Shown: one piece after another, positions 37,325 to 48,595 of the stretch
How the letters are laid out: every line of letters begins with the position of its first letter
Position numbering within the stretch: position 1 is the first letter of the stretch
Source: Hippopus hippopus
Lineage: Eukaryota; Mollusca; Bivalvia; Cardiida; Cardiidae
Assembly (NCBI GenBank): GCA_946811185.2
Contig: OX328107.1
Span: forward strand, 26,929,587-26,993,586
Length of the DNA stretch: 64,000 nt
Direction of reading: 5' to 3'
Notes under the pieces: model-generated
The model's database searches: none
What the model was told of the DNA's origin: nothing
Seen by the model: the letters and a program-made list of their open reading frames with translations, nothing else
Made by a program: the position numbers and the translations under genes

Positions 37325-38466
37325 ACAAGAGGGCCAAGATGGCCCTGGATCGCTCACCTGAATTTTTGAGAGGACCATAGCCAATTTTTTTTGAAGTATT
37401 GAAATTTTGGAAACAAAATCATTATTTTGCCAAGCAATTTTGAAAAGGTCACCTTTAAAAACCATTTCGAAATCTATCATCACCCCTACAATCATTACCA
37501 CAGCCATGTTTTTGACGAATCAGAATTCTGCATATAAAGTTTGTATAGAATTTAGAAAACAATCCATCATAAAGTACAGAAATGGTGATCAACAAGGCGG
37601 TTAACACCCAGATAGAGGCCCTTTTGATAACTGGTGAAATATTATGCATATATTCCAAAGATTACAGTTTTATATTACCTCTTGCAATACACAGCTATCA
37701 AATACATCCAGTAGAAAGTGTGCATATCAGCATTTCTCACCAGTGCACTCACTTACTTGGTACAGGTTGGCGTCTGCAATAGCCCTTTTCATCAAAATAC
37801 CTAAACAGTCTTTTGATGAAAATTAAAAGGTCACCAATGATCATTTCTGTGAAATTATTTCAAAATCTGACAAGTGGTTTCAGAGAAGACGAATTTTTAA
37901 GAATTTCTTCATATCCGTATAGTGCAAATAGCCCCCACCACCACAGCCATGTTTCTTGACGGATCAAAATTTCGCGAACAATTTTTCAAAAAGGGCACCC
38001 AAGGAACATTTGTGTGAAATTATTTCAAAATCTAACGAGTGGTTTAAGAGTAGAAGAATTTCAAAAAATTTCTTTAAGTCCATACTGTGCAAAGAGCCAC
38101 CCCCCTCCCCCCCCCGCCCACCACAACGGCCATGTTTTTCGACGGATCAAAATTTCGCGAACAGTTTTTGAAAAGGGTCACCCAAGGAACATTTCTGTGA
38201 AATTATTTCAAAATCTGACCAGCTGTTTCAGAGGAGAAGACTTTTAAAGAATTTCTTCTTTAAACCAGAGTTTTTGATGGAATCAAATTCTGTGAACAAT
38301 TTTTAAAGAGGACCTCCCAAGGAACATTTCTGCCAAATTTGGTCCAAATTGGCCCAGCGGGTTAGGAGGAGATGATGTTTAAAGAATTTTTGACGCCTCA
38401 CGACGGACGATGGACACAGGGTGATCCTAAAAGCTCCCCTTGAGCACGTTGTGCTCAGGTGAGCTA
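37325..38466. repeat. Family L bivalve-type element with internal tandem units
   Basis: Begins ACAAGAGGGCCAAGATGGCC then CTGGATCGCTCACCTG and ends GTTGTGCTCAGGTGAGCTA; CTCACCTGA and TCAGGTGAG are complementary ends. Inside, diverged units recur, each with AAGGAACATTTCTGTGAAAT, AAATCTGA, GAAGA and a GACGGATCAAAATTTCGCGA block (about 37831, 37993, 38175, 38309). An A-rich and TAAA-rich tail follows to 38514. I recognise the ends as common in bivalve genomes; its superfamily is unresolved. Confidence 0.75.
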
Positions 38467-38518
38467 AAAAAAAAAAAAAAAAAATAATAATAATAAATAA
38501 ATAAATAAAAAAAAGGGG

Positions 38519-38775
38519 GGTCATGCTCTCTGAAAAGGGTGCTTAATGCATCTGCGAAAAGTATCAACCCAGGTCCCTGCGCAGTTTGTCCAGGATGTCA
38601 TGGGCCGAACTTTTTGCTATTGGTCAATTTTCTGTAGCTCAAATGACCAGTGAACCTTATAAGTCAGTCGGTTGTTATACAAACTCGGTTTTATGGATTC
38701 ATAATTATGTGATGACTTGCTTGGTATCATGGATCACGGAGATCCATTAGGCCCCCTTTTGCCAGAGCTTGTCTA
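38519..38775 (+). repeat. Family C MITE
   Basis: TCATGCTCTCTGAAAAGGG at the left, a core missing part of one arm (GGTCCCTGCGCAG), GCTATTGGTCAATTTTCTG, and CCCTTTTGCCAGAGCTTG at the right. It starts right after the tail of family L. Confidence 0.87.
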
Positions 38776-39168
38776 AAATAGTTCAATCAATCAAGTTGCA
38801 TAGCTGTTTAGTTACACATTATAAGCATGCTTCTTTCAGGTGATGTCTAAATCCTTTCAGAAATAATCAACACTTCATTGTCATAACTTTCATTTGTATT
38901 CAGTGCCAATACGATTATATGTCTTTCCAAAATTTCTGACCCCACGGCATTATCCATCGAGTGCCATCGGTTAAATTTGATAAATGCCATTTTAATCATA
39001 TCAAAAAAGTTTTACAAAACTAATGAATCAAACATTCACGTTTAAAACTAATTTAACATTATTTTACAGCTTCACATTCATTACATCCTCACTTCTCTCA
39101 GTAATTCCTCCAGTAGCTTCAACGATCAGCTTTTAGATTGTTGAATAACAATAATCGAAGAAACCATT

Positions 39169-39431
39169 TGGCCTGCAACACACGAAAAGGGGCATTCGGA
39201 CATTTGCGTAAAGTGTCGACTCGGATCAGCCTGCGCAGTCCGCGCAGGCTAATCCGAAAAGACACTTTCCGTTTTTATGGAATTTTCTGTTTTTCCCAAG
39301 TCTACTGTAGCACAAAATCTAGTGTAGTCGTAAAGTGCCGTCTCGGATTAGCCTGTGCGGACTGCGCAGGCTGATCCGAGACGACACTTTACGCAAATGT
39401 CCGAATGCCCCTTTTCGTGTGTTGCAAGCCA
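39169..39431. repeat. Family D double-palindrome element
   Basis: GGCCTGCAACACACGAAAAG and CTTTTCGTGTGTTGCAAGCC are the ends. Two GC-rich dyads, one in each arm, contain CAGCCTGCGCAGTCCGCG and CTGTGCGGACTGCGCAGGC. CATTCGGACATTTGCG pairs with CGCAAATGTCCGAATG. Confidence 0.93.
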
Positions 39432-39460
39432 TTTAGTGTTTAGGTTTCACTTATTCATTT

Positions 39461-39955
39461 CGACCCTGTACCAAACACCCTAATATTTTAACGACCTTCT
39501 GTAGGAAGACTTTTGAATTGACCAGCCCGCAAAGCTCAAGTGGTAGAGCGCAGGACCTGTAAAGGTCAAGTATTGGCTCACTTGAGGGTGTGGGTTCGAG
39601 CCCCACGGCTTGCCATCTAAAATTACCAATAATCTTTCGGATGAGACGTGAAACCAGGCTTAATTTAGGATGAACTTCGTCCTTTATCTTGCACTATACT
39701 CCGTAACAAAACTAACAGCCTTCAGGGGCGGGGGTGGTTGGGGAGAGTCGCCTTTATGGGCAACCGGTCGCGACGATAAACAAACGGAAAATCAATCGAA
39801 GACTTTTGAAAAGATTGTGGGAAAGGATTAAAATGCTGGTGACCAATTTTTTCTCTTTTTTTTTTAAGTCGTTTCTACGATATCAAAGACTAAACATATC
39901 ATCTGAGTCACATATAAATTGTCGTGTGTAAATGCTTTTAACAAGGATGAGTAAA
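39461..39955 (-). repeat. Family A MITE interrupted by a SINE
   Basis: Left part 39461-39517 (GACCCTGTACCAAACACCC, TTTTAACGACCTTC) and right part from 39798 (AAAAGATTGTGGGAAAGGAT, AATGCTGGTGACCA). The hairpin right arm is decayed. The SINE at 39518-39797 separates the two parts. Confidence 0.8.
39518..39797 (+). mobile_element. tRNA-derived SINE with 13 bp target duplication
   Basis: The head resembles a tRNA: AGCTCAAGTGGTAGAGCG (A box) and GTGGGTTCGAGCCCCAC (T arm with B box), with an extended middle. The body contains CTTTCGGATGAGACGTGAAA, which resembles the conserved centre of SINEs found in bivalves and other animals (the Meta-type domain). GAAGACTTTTGAA precedes (39505-39517) and follows (39798-39810) it, the expected mark of LINE-driven insertion. 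The acceptor stem is imperfect, so this is not a functional tRNA gene. Confidence 0.85.
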
Positions 39956-41223
39956 ATATATTTTCGCCCGATACAAATTTAAATATATATGTCATGAAGG
40001 GTAGACATACTGTTTACTACTTAAGTTTTCGCAGATAAGTAGCAATCCAAGATAAGGTCTGCTGGACGATCTTGGCATACTCTTCGCTAGACATCAGAAG
40101 CAGCGATGATCGGGATATGGGCGAATAAAAGTCACGCGGCTGTTTTTTGGGAAGATAATTATAAGATTCACATATTCCAACACTATTTTGAGATGGAAAT
40201 CCGATCTTGATCAACAGTCGTATCAAAAGTAACTAATATGATACTTGTTATTCTAAGGCTTTTAACCCCAAACCTGCTAAATAAGTGAAATGAAACTTTC
40301 AAGCCGATAGTAAAAAACAAGATTTTGCTTTTTCATAGGTATTTGAGGACAAAAATATCTCTTTATCGGACAGTGTAGATCCAAGATCAGACTGCACGTT
40401 CTGTGCAGTCTGATCTTGATCTACACTGTCCGCCAAAGGTGCTCAAGTTGCGCTATGGGTTTAAACATTACAGAAGGTGAGTTAAAACCAATTCTTTCAA
40501 ATGTTTGATTTATTACTTGTGATAACAAATGTCAATTCAATCTGAATAGTTGGCGCGTGTTTTCAATTTTATTCAAAATAAATTACAAGATGTTTGAAAT
40601 AGATTTTTCATCCAAAGTGCTTGAAAAAAAAAGCAAACCATTTCTCGTTGGGTTAAATATATGCTAAATTTGAAGAAACGAAAATGGCGGCATTGCGCAT
40701 GCACTTCACTGCTCTTCAGTTTTCTTTTTGATAACAACGCTTGTTGTTTTTCTCTCTTGTAACAGACTAATGGTGTCAGACGACGCGTGCCGCTATTTCT
40801 TGTTCTACAGGAATGCCAGAACTTTACGCGCCATTTCATCATTTTATGCGTAAATCATTAGATTCCGTTTTGTTAAGGCAATCTTTTCTGCATTTACGTT
40901 TGATGTATCCGTCACTAGTGATTAATCGCATTTTTTTTTTTTTTAAAGGAAACTTTCATTTGTTATGATAAAAAAAAAACTATATTAGCTTGTTACACGG
41001 ATTTGGGGAAAAGTTGGAAAGATGCTTTTTCTTTCAGTCTCTCATTTGTTGTTGAGTATTTTTTCTCATTACTTTACCAATACGACTTTTTATGCCCCTG
41101 CAGATAACACGTTTTAATCACAACGTGGAAAAAAAAACTTTGGGGTAACAAGCAGTTGTTCTTGTTCCTACCATGTTTTTCACACCGTTGAAATACAGCA
41201 TTTTAATATAAAAGTTTAAGATC
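39956..41223. other. Intergenic DNA around a family B copy
   Basis: Apart from the family B element at 40262-40464, no gene or RNA was recognised. Confidence 0.35.
40262..40464 (-). repeat. Family B MITE, complete
   Basis: TTAA at both ends. ACCTGCTAAATAAGTGAAAT, CAAGCCGATAGTAAAA, and the hairpin CGGACAGTGTAGATCCAAGA with its partner around ACGTTCTGT. Confidence 0.9.
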
Positions 41224-41428
41224 GCCCTTTACTAGACTTTGCAGTAACGGGTTCCCGAGTTTGAACGACCCTGAGATAGAGGCCATTTGAAAACATTGTG
41301 GAAAAAAAGAGAAAATACTGGTAACTAGCATTTTCTCCTTTTCACACCTGGCTTGTCACATTTAATTTGTCGTCCGCACATGTTTTCAATTTGGACAAGT
41401 CTAAAATTTTGTTGTTTGATAGAGTAAA
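41224..41428 (-). repeat. Family A MITE
   Basis: CCCTTTACTAGAC at the left, GACCCTGAGATAGAGGCC, the hairpin GAGAAAATACTGGTAACTAG with its partner, and TTTGTTGTTTGATAGAGTAA at the right. Confidence 0.85.
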
Positions 41429-42000
41429 TCTGTCCTGAATTATTTCAATTTTTTTCCTGTTTTACCGTACAATTATTGAAAATAAAATAACTATATAGCG
41501 ATCGGGTCTTTAATGTGTGGAATGTTTGGCTAGACCGTAGGTTCATATCGTACGAACAAGACATGTAGTTTCAATGAAAATAAGTAATCATTTCAATAAA
41601 GAAGAATGAAACATTTTAACGCATTCGAAATTACCATCCGTTCCCCCCCCCCCCCCCTCCACACGTTTTTTCATTAAGCAAAATTTTACTACACCACCCG
41701 CGTTCTATACCTTCAATTGCTTGTAGGAAATGTAAAGTATTTCAAATACCGATAAAAACAGTAAATACTGACTTAGAAATGTAAATATTTTCTGATCCCC
41801 ATGAGATAAACAGTGGCTACATTTAATTAGAACCATGTAATGTTTTGCAAGACGTCTGTATTAACGATCTGCCTGCTTCTTCTTTTTTCTTCGTCTCGCA
41901 ACCGAAAATATAGTAATGTTAATAAAACATGCAGGCTAAAAGAAAAATTGCGTGTAACGAAAAGTTCCTATGTCACAAAGCTTTAAGATACGACCGTATA

Positions 42001-42260
42001 TCGGTACAATCCTGGAACTGTCCTGCATAAAGTAGGAATTCCTACTTTGTCCGCCGGTTCCGGAATTGTATCGAGCAATTCTAGAATTGCGCAAGAGATA
42101 TATATCGTATTATGATCAGATATGTTCTGTGCGCAAAGTAGGAATAGGCTTGAACAAAGTACAATTCAAAAGGAAAGGCAAAGTGAGAAGAATCGGACAA
42201 AGTAAGAATAACCAAAGAAATTCCTGTACTTTGCGCAGGACAGTTCCGGAATCGTACCGA
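42001..42260. repeat. Family F foldback element
   Basis: TCGGTACAATCCTGGAACTG then TCCTGC at the left pairs with GCAGGACAGTTCCGGAATC then GTACCGA at the right. ACTTTGT and ACAAAGT blocks recur inside. Only one copy in the window. Confidence 0.7.
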
Positions 42261-43140
42261 TTCCTACTCTGCGCAGACCATAATTATACAACCTAAATTC
42301 TTGTTCACTATCGGTATTTTACAACAATGTTTCTGAAATCGTCCACTGCAAATTTGGAGGTAGTGAGTTTCAAACAATTTTCATCGTTTCTCCAGGAAAA
42401 TCTAGAAGGTGGACCAGAGCGTTTTGTCCAGTATTCAAGTGGAGCTAAACAGAAGTTCAGACTTTAGACAACCAAATAAAGCAAATACTTTTCAGTCTGA
42501 TGAAACAGCCAAACTATACGATGAAAGTACAAAGCTGTCTTGGCAAAAATACCAATATCCCACAATTTTAATCGGAAAGAACTGGTAAAAGAATATACTT
42601 AAATTTCATTCAGCATAATCCTGAACTACACTTCTGATAAGAAACGTTGACTTTATTTATGCTTCAAAAATGTAAACTTTCGTACTTGAAACGCTTATTC
42701 GAAACACGTGTTTAGAAAAATATACAAGGTAAAAAGGAAAGTGGTTCTGTAAATTTAATTCGAATGTTTATTTACAATGTCTAACAGAAAGAACTCGTTA
42801 CAAAGATATCATTAGTCTTATTTTCATTCCTGACGTCGACTTAATCTTTGTTTTGACTTTCACGCATCCGCCTCGCTGCCTACTCATAATTTTTCCATCC
42901 CTCCAATCTAGGAACATCTACAGCAAAACTCATGCTGTGTATTAGCTATGTTTTTACTTTCCTTTTCTTCACTCATTTGTTTTAATAGTTGGGATACTTA
43001 AACTTTATTCTCTATAACAATATTAATATATACAAGTATTCATAAATGATTCATACCCAACACATATTTAACTATTGATATATTAATGGAATCAAAGATT
43101 TCGGACCTGCTTGAACTAAAATAAATCAAATTTAATCGGT
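42261..43140. other. Intergenic DNA, no recognised feature
   Basis: No protein homology, RNA gene or recurrent family seen. Confidence 0.35.
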
Positions 43141-43247
43141 TAATAATCATAATAATGATAATAATGATGATGATGATGATGATGATAATAATAATAATAA
43201 TAATGATAATAATAATAATAATCATCATCATCATCATAGTGATAATG
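43141..43247. repeat. TAA/TGA microsatellite
   Basis: Runs of AATAAT and GATGAT, ending CATCATCAT. The poly-Ile frame on the - strand is an artefact. Confidence 0.92.
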
Positions 43248-43379
43248 AATGAAAAATAAAAGAATATTGAATATTCCAAATGAATACTAAATAGGAAAAA
43301 AGTAAGTAAATAAAGTCGGCAGTTAGAATTCCAGACCGGTCAAACTATTCTCAAAGATTGTTGATAATCATGGAGCACG

Positions 43380-43451
43380 TTTTCTCTCTCTCTCTCTCCT
43401 TCTCTCTCTCTCCTCTCTCTCTCTCTCTTTCTTTCTCTCTCTTTCTCTCTG
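43380..43451. repeat. CT-rich microsatellite
   Basis: Interrupted CT and CTTT units. Confidence 0.9.
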
Positions 43452-44003
43452 TCAACGATGAACACTGTTTTGTGATATTCATGTTGGAAAGCAGCCAATT
43501 GATTATTGATATTAATTGAAAAATAATGAAATTAATAAATGAAATTTCACAAATAAAGTTGTCGTCATGAGAAAAGGTATTCATTCCAAGTTTTGCATTT
43601 TATAATCAAATCCTAATATTTTTTATAATAAAATAAATAGGAGTAGTACTAAAGCAAATCGTTTTAAGGACTTTTAATGTGGTGTATATTAGATCTTATA
43701 ATCTCTTAAAACAACCTCTATAAATATAACAAGGAAACCATTAGAAATATTGTGTGGTCATACAAATGTTATCTAACACATTTCGCAATAAACTCGTCTA
43801 GAAATGACACTTTACAACGTCTCTCTTGGTAAATTTTGGGGCTCTTCCACAACACATTTAACTGCTTTCTTTCTATCCAAACACGGGAACAAGAAATAAG
43901 ATCAATACAACATTAGAGATTCATGCAGAATCCCCAAAATATTCTAGTAGGAGTCATACACAAAAAAGTACCTTAAATTATTTTCAAGTTACTCATAAAG
44001 CTG
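43452..44003. other. Intergenic AT-rich DNA
   Basis: Nothing recognised. Confidence 0.35.
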
Positions 44004-44206
44004 TTAACCCTTTAGCTACTAAGTGCGAATCACTGACCTTTTGCGGACAGTGTATATCCAAGATCAGACTGCACGTTCTGTGCAGTCTGATCTTGGATCT
44101 ACACCGTCCGATAAGGAGATATATTTCCCAAAAGATAGCTTAGAAATAGCAATATTTGGAGTTTTACTATCGAATTTAAAATTTCATATTAGTTATTTAG
44201 TAATAT
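44004..44206 (+). repeat. Family B MITE
   Basis: TTAACCCTTTAGCTACTAAG at the left, GCGGACAGTGTATATCC, AGACTGCACGTTCTGTGCAG, and GGAGTTTTACTATCG at the right. Right end eroded. Confidence 0.88.
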
Positions 44207-44639
44207 AAAGTTGTCAACACCGAAGCTCCCAAGGTGATAATAAACTTGTTTGCAAAAATCGATCGGTCAGAAGGAAATTTTTTTTGATAAAAAGAAGCAT
44301 CTATCATTTGGAAAACGCTGTGGTAAATAGAGAAATGACGAGGGCATCTAAATAAATACCATAATCGTCAATGTCTGTTTTCTTTTCTTTAACCATCAAA
44401 CACTTACACGTGAAAAGTAACTGGCTGAATAATCAAGAAATGGCGATCGAACAACAGTCTTACAATCGCATGTTCAATATCAAATTATTTTAGAGTTTAA
44501 AAAATCAAACAATCAATAAACTGACACTAATTTTTTACCTGCAAAACAAATCATTTTTTTTTTCCCTCAAGAAAAATATGTATTTGAAATAGTGCTAAGT
44601 ACAAAAAAAATGAGACATTAACATTTTAGGGACGACATT

Positions 44640-44740
44640 CATGCATCTGAGAATAAGGACATTTTAAATCCAAGATCAGAAAGCATGTTCTGTGTCGTGA
44701 GATTTTGGTTCAGTCTGTCGTCAAAAACACCTTGAATGTC
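44640..44740. repeat. Family B remnant
   Basis: ATCCAAGATCAGAAAGCATG and TTCTGTGTCGTGAGATTTTG are a decayed hairpin. Confidence 0.45.
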
Positions 44741-44766
44741 CGAGGATAAGCACAAATGTATATGTG

Positions 44767-45014
44767 CAATGCTCTGTCAAAAGAGGACTTAATGCATCTC
44801 TGTGATGAATTATTCCAAGGATTTCATTACGTAGTTATGGATCTATAAAATACATTTTTTCAAACAACCATCTGAATCGTTGGGTAGAATGGTCCTTGGA
44901 CATGCAGAAAATTTGAAGACAGCAAAGTTTCGGCCCATGTCAGCCTCCGCAGGCTGAAATGGATCGATACTTTTCGCAAATACATTAAGCTCCCTTTTCA
45001 CAGAGCATGACTCA
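44767..45014 (-). repeat. Family C MITE
   Basis: ATGCTCTGTCAAAAGAGGAC at the left, GTCAGCCTCCGCAGGCTGA core (shortened), and TCACAGAGCATGACTCAT at the right. Confidence 0.88.
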
Positions 45015-45023
45015 TAGTTATTC

Positions 45024-45516
45024 TTAACCAAGCGATACAGTTTTAGACTTGTCCAAATTAAAAGCATTTGCAAGTGAAAAAGAAAAAATAATAACAATAA
45101 ATAAGCCACGCTCTGGCAAAAGGGGGCTTAATGCATCTCCATTATACACGATACTAGCCCAAGTCATCACATAATTATAGATCCATAGGAGCCACTTTTT
45201 TCAATAACCGACTTAATCATGAGGTAGATTGGTCCTTTGACAAACAGAAAATTGACCCATAGCGAAAAGTTTCGGCCCAGGTCAGCCTGCGCGGACTGCG
45301 CAGGCTGACCTGGGTCGATACTTTTCGCAGATGCATTAAGCCCCCTTTTCACAGAGCATGGCTCAAATACATGTAGCTCAAAAGATGTTTTTCCTCTTTA
45401 AAATGGTACAAGGAGAAAATGCTGGTAAGCAACAGTTTCTTCTTTTTCAACAAAGTGTAACAAAACCCCCCTCCTATGGTATCTTTAAAACACTAGATTA
45501 TTTGCTAAAGGGTTAA
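45024..45516 (+). repeat. Family A MITE interrupted by a family C element
   Basis: Left part from TTAA at 45024: CCAAGCGATACAG, GACTTGTCCAAATTAAAAGC, TTTGCAAGTG. Right part after 45366: CTCAAAAGATG, AAGGAGAAAATGCTGG, and TTGCTAAAGGGTTAA ending 45516. The right hairpin arm is decayed. Confidence 0.8.
45102..45366 (-). repeat. Family C MITE, CGACTTAATCATGAGG subfamily, nested
   Basis: AAGCCACGCTCTGGCAAAAG at the left and AGAGCATGGCTCAA at the right, with a perfect core dyad around GCGCGGACTGCGC. Nearly the same sequence as 12021-12285. It lies between the two parts of a family A element. Confidence 0.93.
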
Positions 45517-46093
45517 GTTTCCCAAAGCATGCCAAAGATATGTATGAATTTATCAAAGTATACCCAAACAAACATTTCACCTTCCATTTCATCTAGAATT
45601 CATTAGTTACACCGTAATAGATACGTAAGAATCATAATTATAATCCTTTGAAAATTTACATCTCAAATTCATGACATAAAAAGTCATCTACAATCGCAAT
45701 TCATGGTCCACCCACATAGAGTATCAGTCTCATTTCAGTTTGCAGTGCACTGGGTACGTTTTTTAAGTAAAAGACATTACCTATTGCGTAAAGCATAATA
45801 CACATTCTGGCAATTTCGTATGACTGAACCAAATGAATTCCGTCTTCTAATTATCCCTGATTCCAACCATCCGAAAAGTCTACTTTCTTTAACGTAAGGG
45901 TCTTTTGCAAAGCTTGCCTCGAAAGGTATAATTTTCGTAAGAAATCACTTTCGTACATACAATTTTGCCAATTAAACTTTGATTTTTCCGAAGGAAAGAA
46001 CTAGTTATTAAACAATTGACGCGATAGTACAGAGTACTATTTGCTTCTATTCAAATCTATCATTCACTGTTTGGATGCTAGAGATGACTTCGG

Positions 46094-46190
46094 GTGCTTA
46101 CGGAACAATGTAGATCAGAATCAGGCTCTGCAGAACATGCAGTCTGATCTTGGATCGACACTTACCACCATTTCGTTAAAGGTTATGCCT
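46094..46190. repeat. Family B remnant
   Basis: AATGTAGATCAGAATCAGGC and ATGCAGTCTGATCTTGGATC form a partial hairpin; ends are lost. Confidence 0.55.
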
Positions 46191-46235
46191 AAAACACACC
46201 AGACATACGACATTTGAATTTTATTCAACATAAAA

Positions 46236-46487
46236 TGAGCCATACACTGTGAAAGGGGGCTTAATGCACCCGCAAAAAGTATCGACTCTACGCAGCCCGC
46301 GCAGGCTGACACGGATCTCAAGTTTTTTCTATATGTAATATTCTGCATGCCAAAGAATAATCTACCCGTGGATTCAGCTGCTTGTTCGACAAAATGGATT
46401 TTATGGATCCATAATTATGTGACGACTTTCTTGGTATAATGCATCACAGAGATGCATTAAGCTCCCTTTTACATAATATGACTCAAA
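46236..46487 (+). repeat. Family C MITE
   Basis: TGAGCCATACACTGTGAAAG at the left, core with one arm shortened (CAGCCCGCGCAGGCTGAC), TTTTATGGATCCATAATTAT, and CCCTTTTACATAATATGACT at the right. Confidence 0.87.
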
Positions 46488-47294
46488 TATTTTTCGAACC
46501 TAAAACTTATAGAAGATATTTCCAAAACAAGTAAGAGGTAAAGATCCTGGTTACACTTCCCAATAAGCACAACTCAGTCAAACCTTTGTGTCATTTCCAC
46601 AAGCAGTCAACGCGTCATTTCGTAATTTTCCACTTTTCCGTGCTTCAAAAAACCCACCCAACTCAATGCATGGGCCCCCAAACTTGTTTTTTGTGTAATT
46701 ACATTTTGATGACGGATAAAAAGGATAGAATCATGAAACCATATTTTGCTTCACTGATCTATTTTAACCTTGTAACTTTGATTTTGGTTTTGTTCTGTAG
46801 AAACCACAAGTTTCAATGCAATGCCGAGGTTACCGGTGCTTTGCAAACTGCATCAAAGTGAACGTCAGCTGTGGCATAGCTTTTGCCAGGGAATATCATT
46901 ATGTCAAAGGTACGTTCCTATTAATTTTGCCTTTTAAAATGATATGTCATTAATTGGCACTTTTTGGACGAGTATAGTACGTATAAATCTAACAGCCATT
47001 ATAGAAAGTTTGTAAAAAGAGTAAAGAATACAGAACGAGTAAAGAACACAGAACCTCCTGAGTATAAACGAGAGAGTGACAGACAGACAGAGACAGACAG
47101 AAGATAAATCATTATGCTAGCCTACAATATAAGAATTTTCATATTAATTATTCTTTTGTTTATTCATTCATTCATTCGCGTTGATAAGCCATCAACTGAC
47201 CAGTTTATGCCAATATAAATTTATACTTAATCTTATGTGCAAAATTACCTTGAATATATCTCAGGGAACTAAACATGGTTTATGATAGCCTAAC

Positions 47295-47441
47295 TAACTT
47301 TTTATCAAACGACAAAATGCTGGACTTTGTGGGAAAAGGAGAAATTGCTGATAATCAACGTTTTCCCATTTTCCCACTATGTTTTCAATAGTCTTCTTCT
47401 TCATGATCGTATAAAGTCGGGATTGTGTAACAGACGATTAA
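47295..47441 (+). repeat. Family A MITE, shortened left side
   Basis: TAACTTTTTATCAAACGAC at the left. The middle joins straight to TTTGTGGGAAAAGGAGAAA, so much of the left side is deleted. TCGGGATTGTGTAACAGAC at the right. Confidence 0.75.
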
Positions 47442-47469
47442 ACGGGTACAGTCACGCTGAAGTTAAATT

Positions 47470-47590
47470 GTAACCCCTTTAGCGGCATCGACGAATACGG
47501 GTCTTTTTGCGGACGGCATAGATCAAGATCAGTCTACGCAAAACGTGCAGCCTGATCTTGAATCAATACCGTCCGCTCTTTGGTATTATT
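47470..47590 (+). repeat. Family B MITE, truncated
   Basis: TAACCCCTTTAGCGGC, TTTTTGCGGACGGCATAG, GTCTACGCAAAACGTGCAGC and CCGTCCGC: left end and hairpin only. Confidence 0.7.
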
Positions 47591-47863
47591 GTTGTATCTA
47601 AAATGAGCCGAAGTCGATACTTGAATTTGTATGATACAAATATGATATTTTAAGGTCATTTCAGCTATCATGTCAAGAATCTTGCACTCTATCTGACGCC
47701 AAGATGGCAATTATGATATCAAAAATGATTTCCAGATAATACATTTTAGTACACTTATACTTACTCTATGATAAACTACTTTTGTTATTTGTCAATGGTG
47801 TCAAAGTACCTACATGTAACTGTCATTACTGTTAATACGATACCGCGATTGCACTGTCGTCGT

Positions 47864-48107
47864 CAGGGGCGTAGCCAGCCCAAAATAAAATACACGAGAT
47901 GGTAATACCGAAGGTATTATCCCAGACGCGAATAGCCTCGAGGAGGGAAGGGCGATTTCCCAGAAGGGTCTGCTCCAGGAAAGTTTTGAATTGTACAAGC
48001 TATTTGGTGGCCTCTTGTGATTTTTTTTTTTTACAAAATTGTCATTTCTTTCTTTCCTTTTTTTATGTGTACCCAACTGCATTTTTTTGCGTCAAAAGTA
48101 GCCCCTG
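47864..48107. repeat. Family J inverted-repeat element, copy 2
   Basis: CAGGGGCGTAGCCAGCCC at the left and GTAGCCCCTG at the right, with GGTAATACCGAAGGTATTAT and TTTGGTGGCCTCT shared with the copy at 1272-1482. Confidence 0.7.
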
Positions 48108-48595
48108 GCCGTAATTAAAATCATGTCCATTTTCTTTATGTATATCGACAGTATACAGGTCTGTTCTGGCCCTAAGCTCATACCATACTACTCATGATAA
48201 CACGCATTACATTTAAATTCAATATCAAGTTAACATATATGTGTCGGCTACTCCTGCTTTTTCTGCTGTTGAAGACAACCTCACACACAACTGAAGATTT
48301 CTTGCACTGCTGGTGAGCCCCCCACGACAATTAATTCTGGTAAACCATGTCACATCTCGGCAATTTGATTCGCTTTAGCGATAGCAATGGTAATAGCATT
48401 TTCAAGATTTAGAAAGCTTATCAACCTTTTCGAAATATAAAACTTTCTTAACGGCAGGACCAACCACAATTACATTGACTTTTTCAAAAGGTGGTATCTT
48501 CGTGTACATTATTCGTTGTCCTTTCGTATTCGATTTTTGTATGAATAGTATTATAGCACTGGTAACATATGTGGACGTATCACTAGCAAAGTACC
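48108..48595. other. Intergenic DNA, no recognised feature
   Basis: Nothing recognised. Confidence 0.35.

Noticed and set aside
37956..38524. Coding exons in the family L region
   Set aside because: Frames follow the internal tandem units and break in neighbouring units.
39169..39431. CRISPR-like or prokaryotic repeat array
   Set aside because: The repeats are inverted, paired within one transposable element, and the locus is clearly animal DNA with spliced genes.
39524..39615. Functional tRNA gene
   Set aside because: A and B boxes are present, but the acceptor stem has several mismatches, the middle is too long, and the sequence is the head of a SINE with target duplications.
43040..43279. 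Poly-Ile open frame
   Set aside because: Artefact of a TAA/TGA microsatellite.
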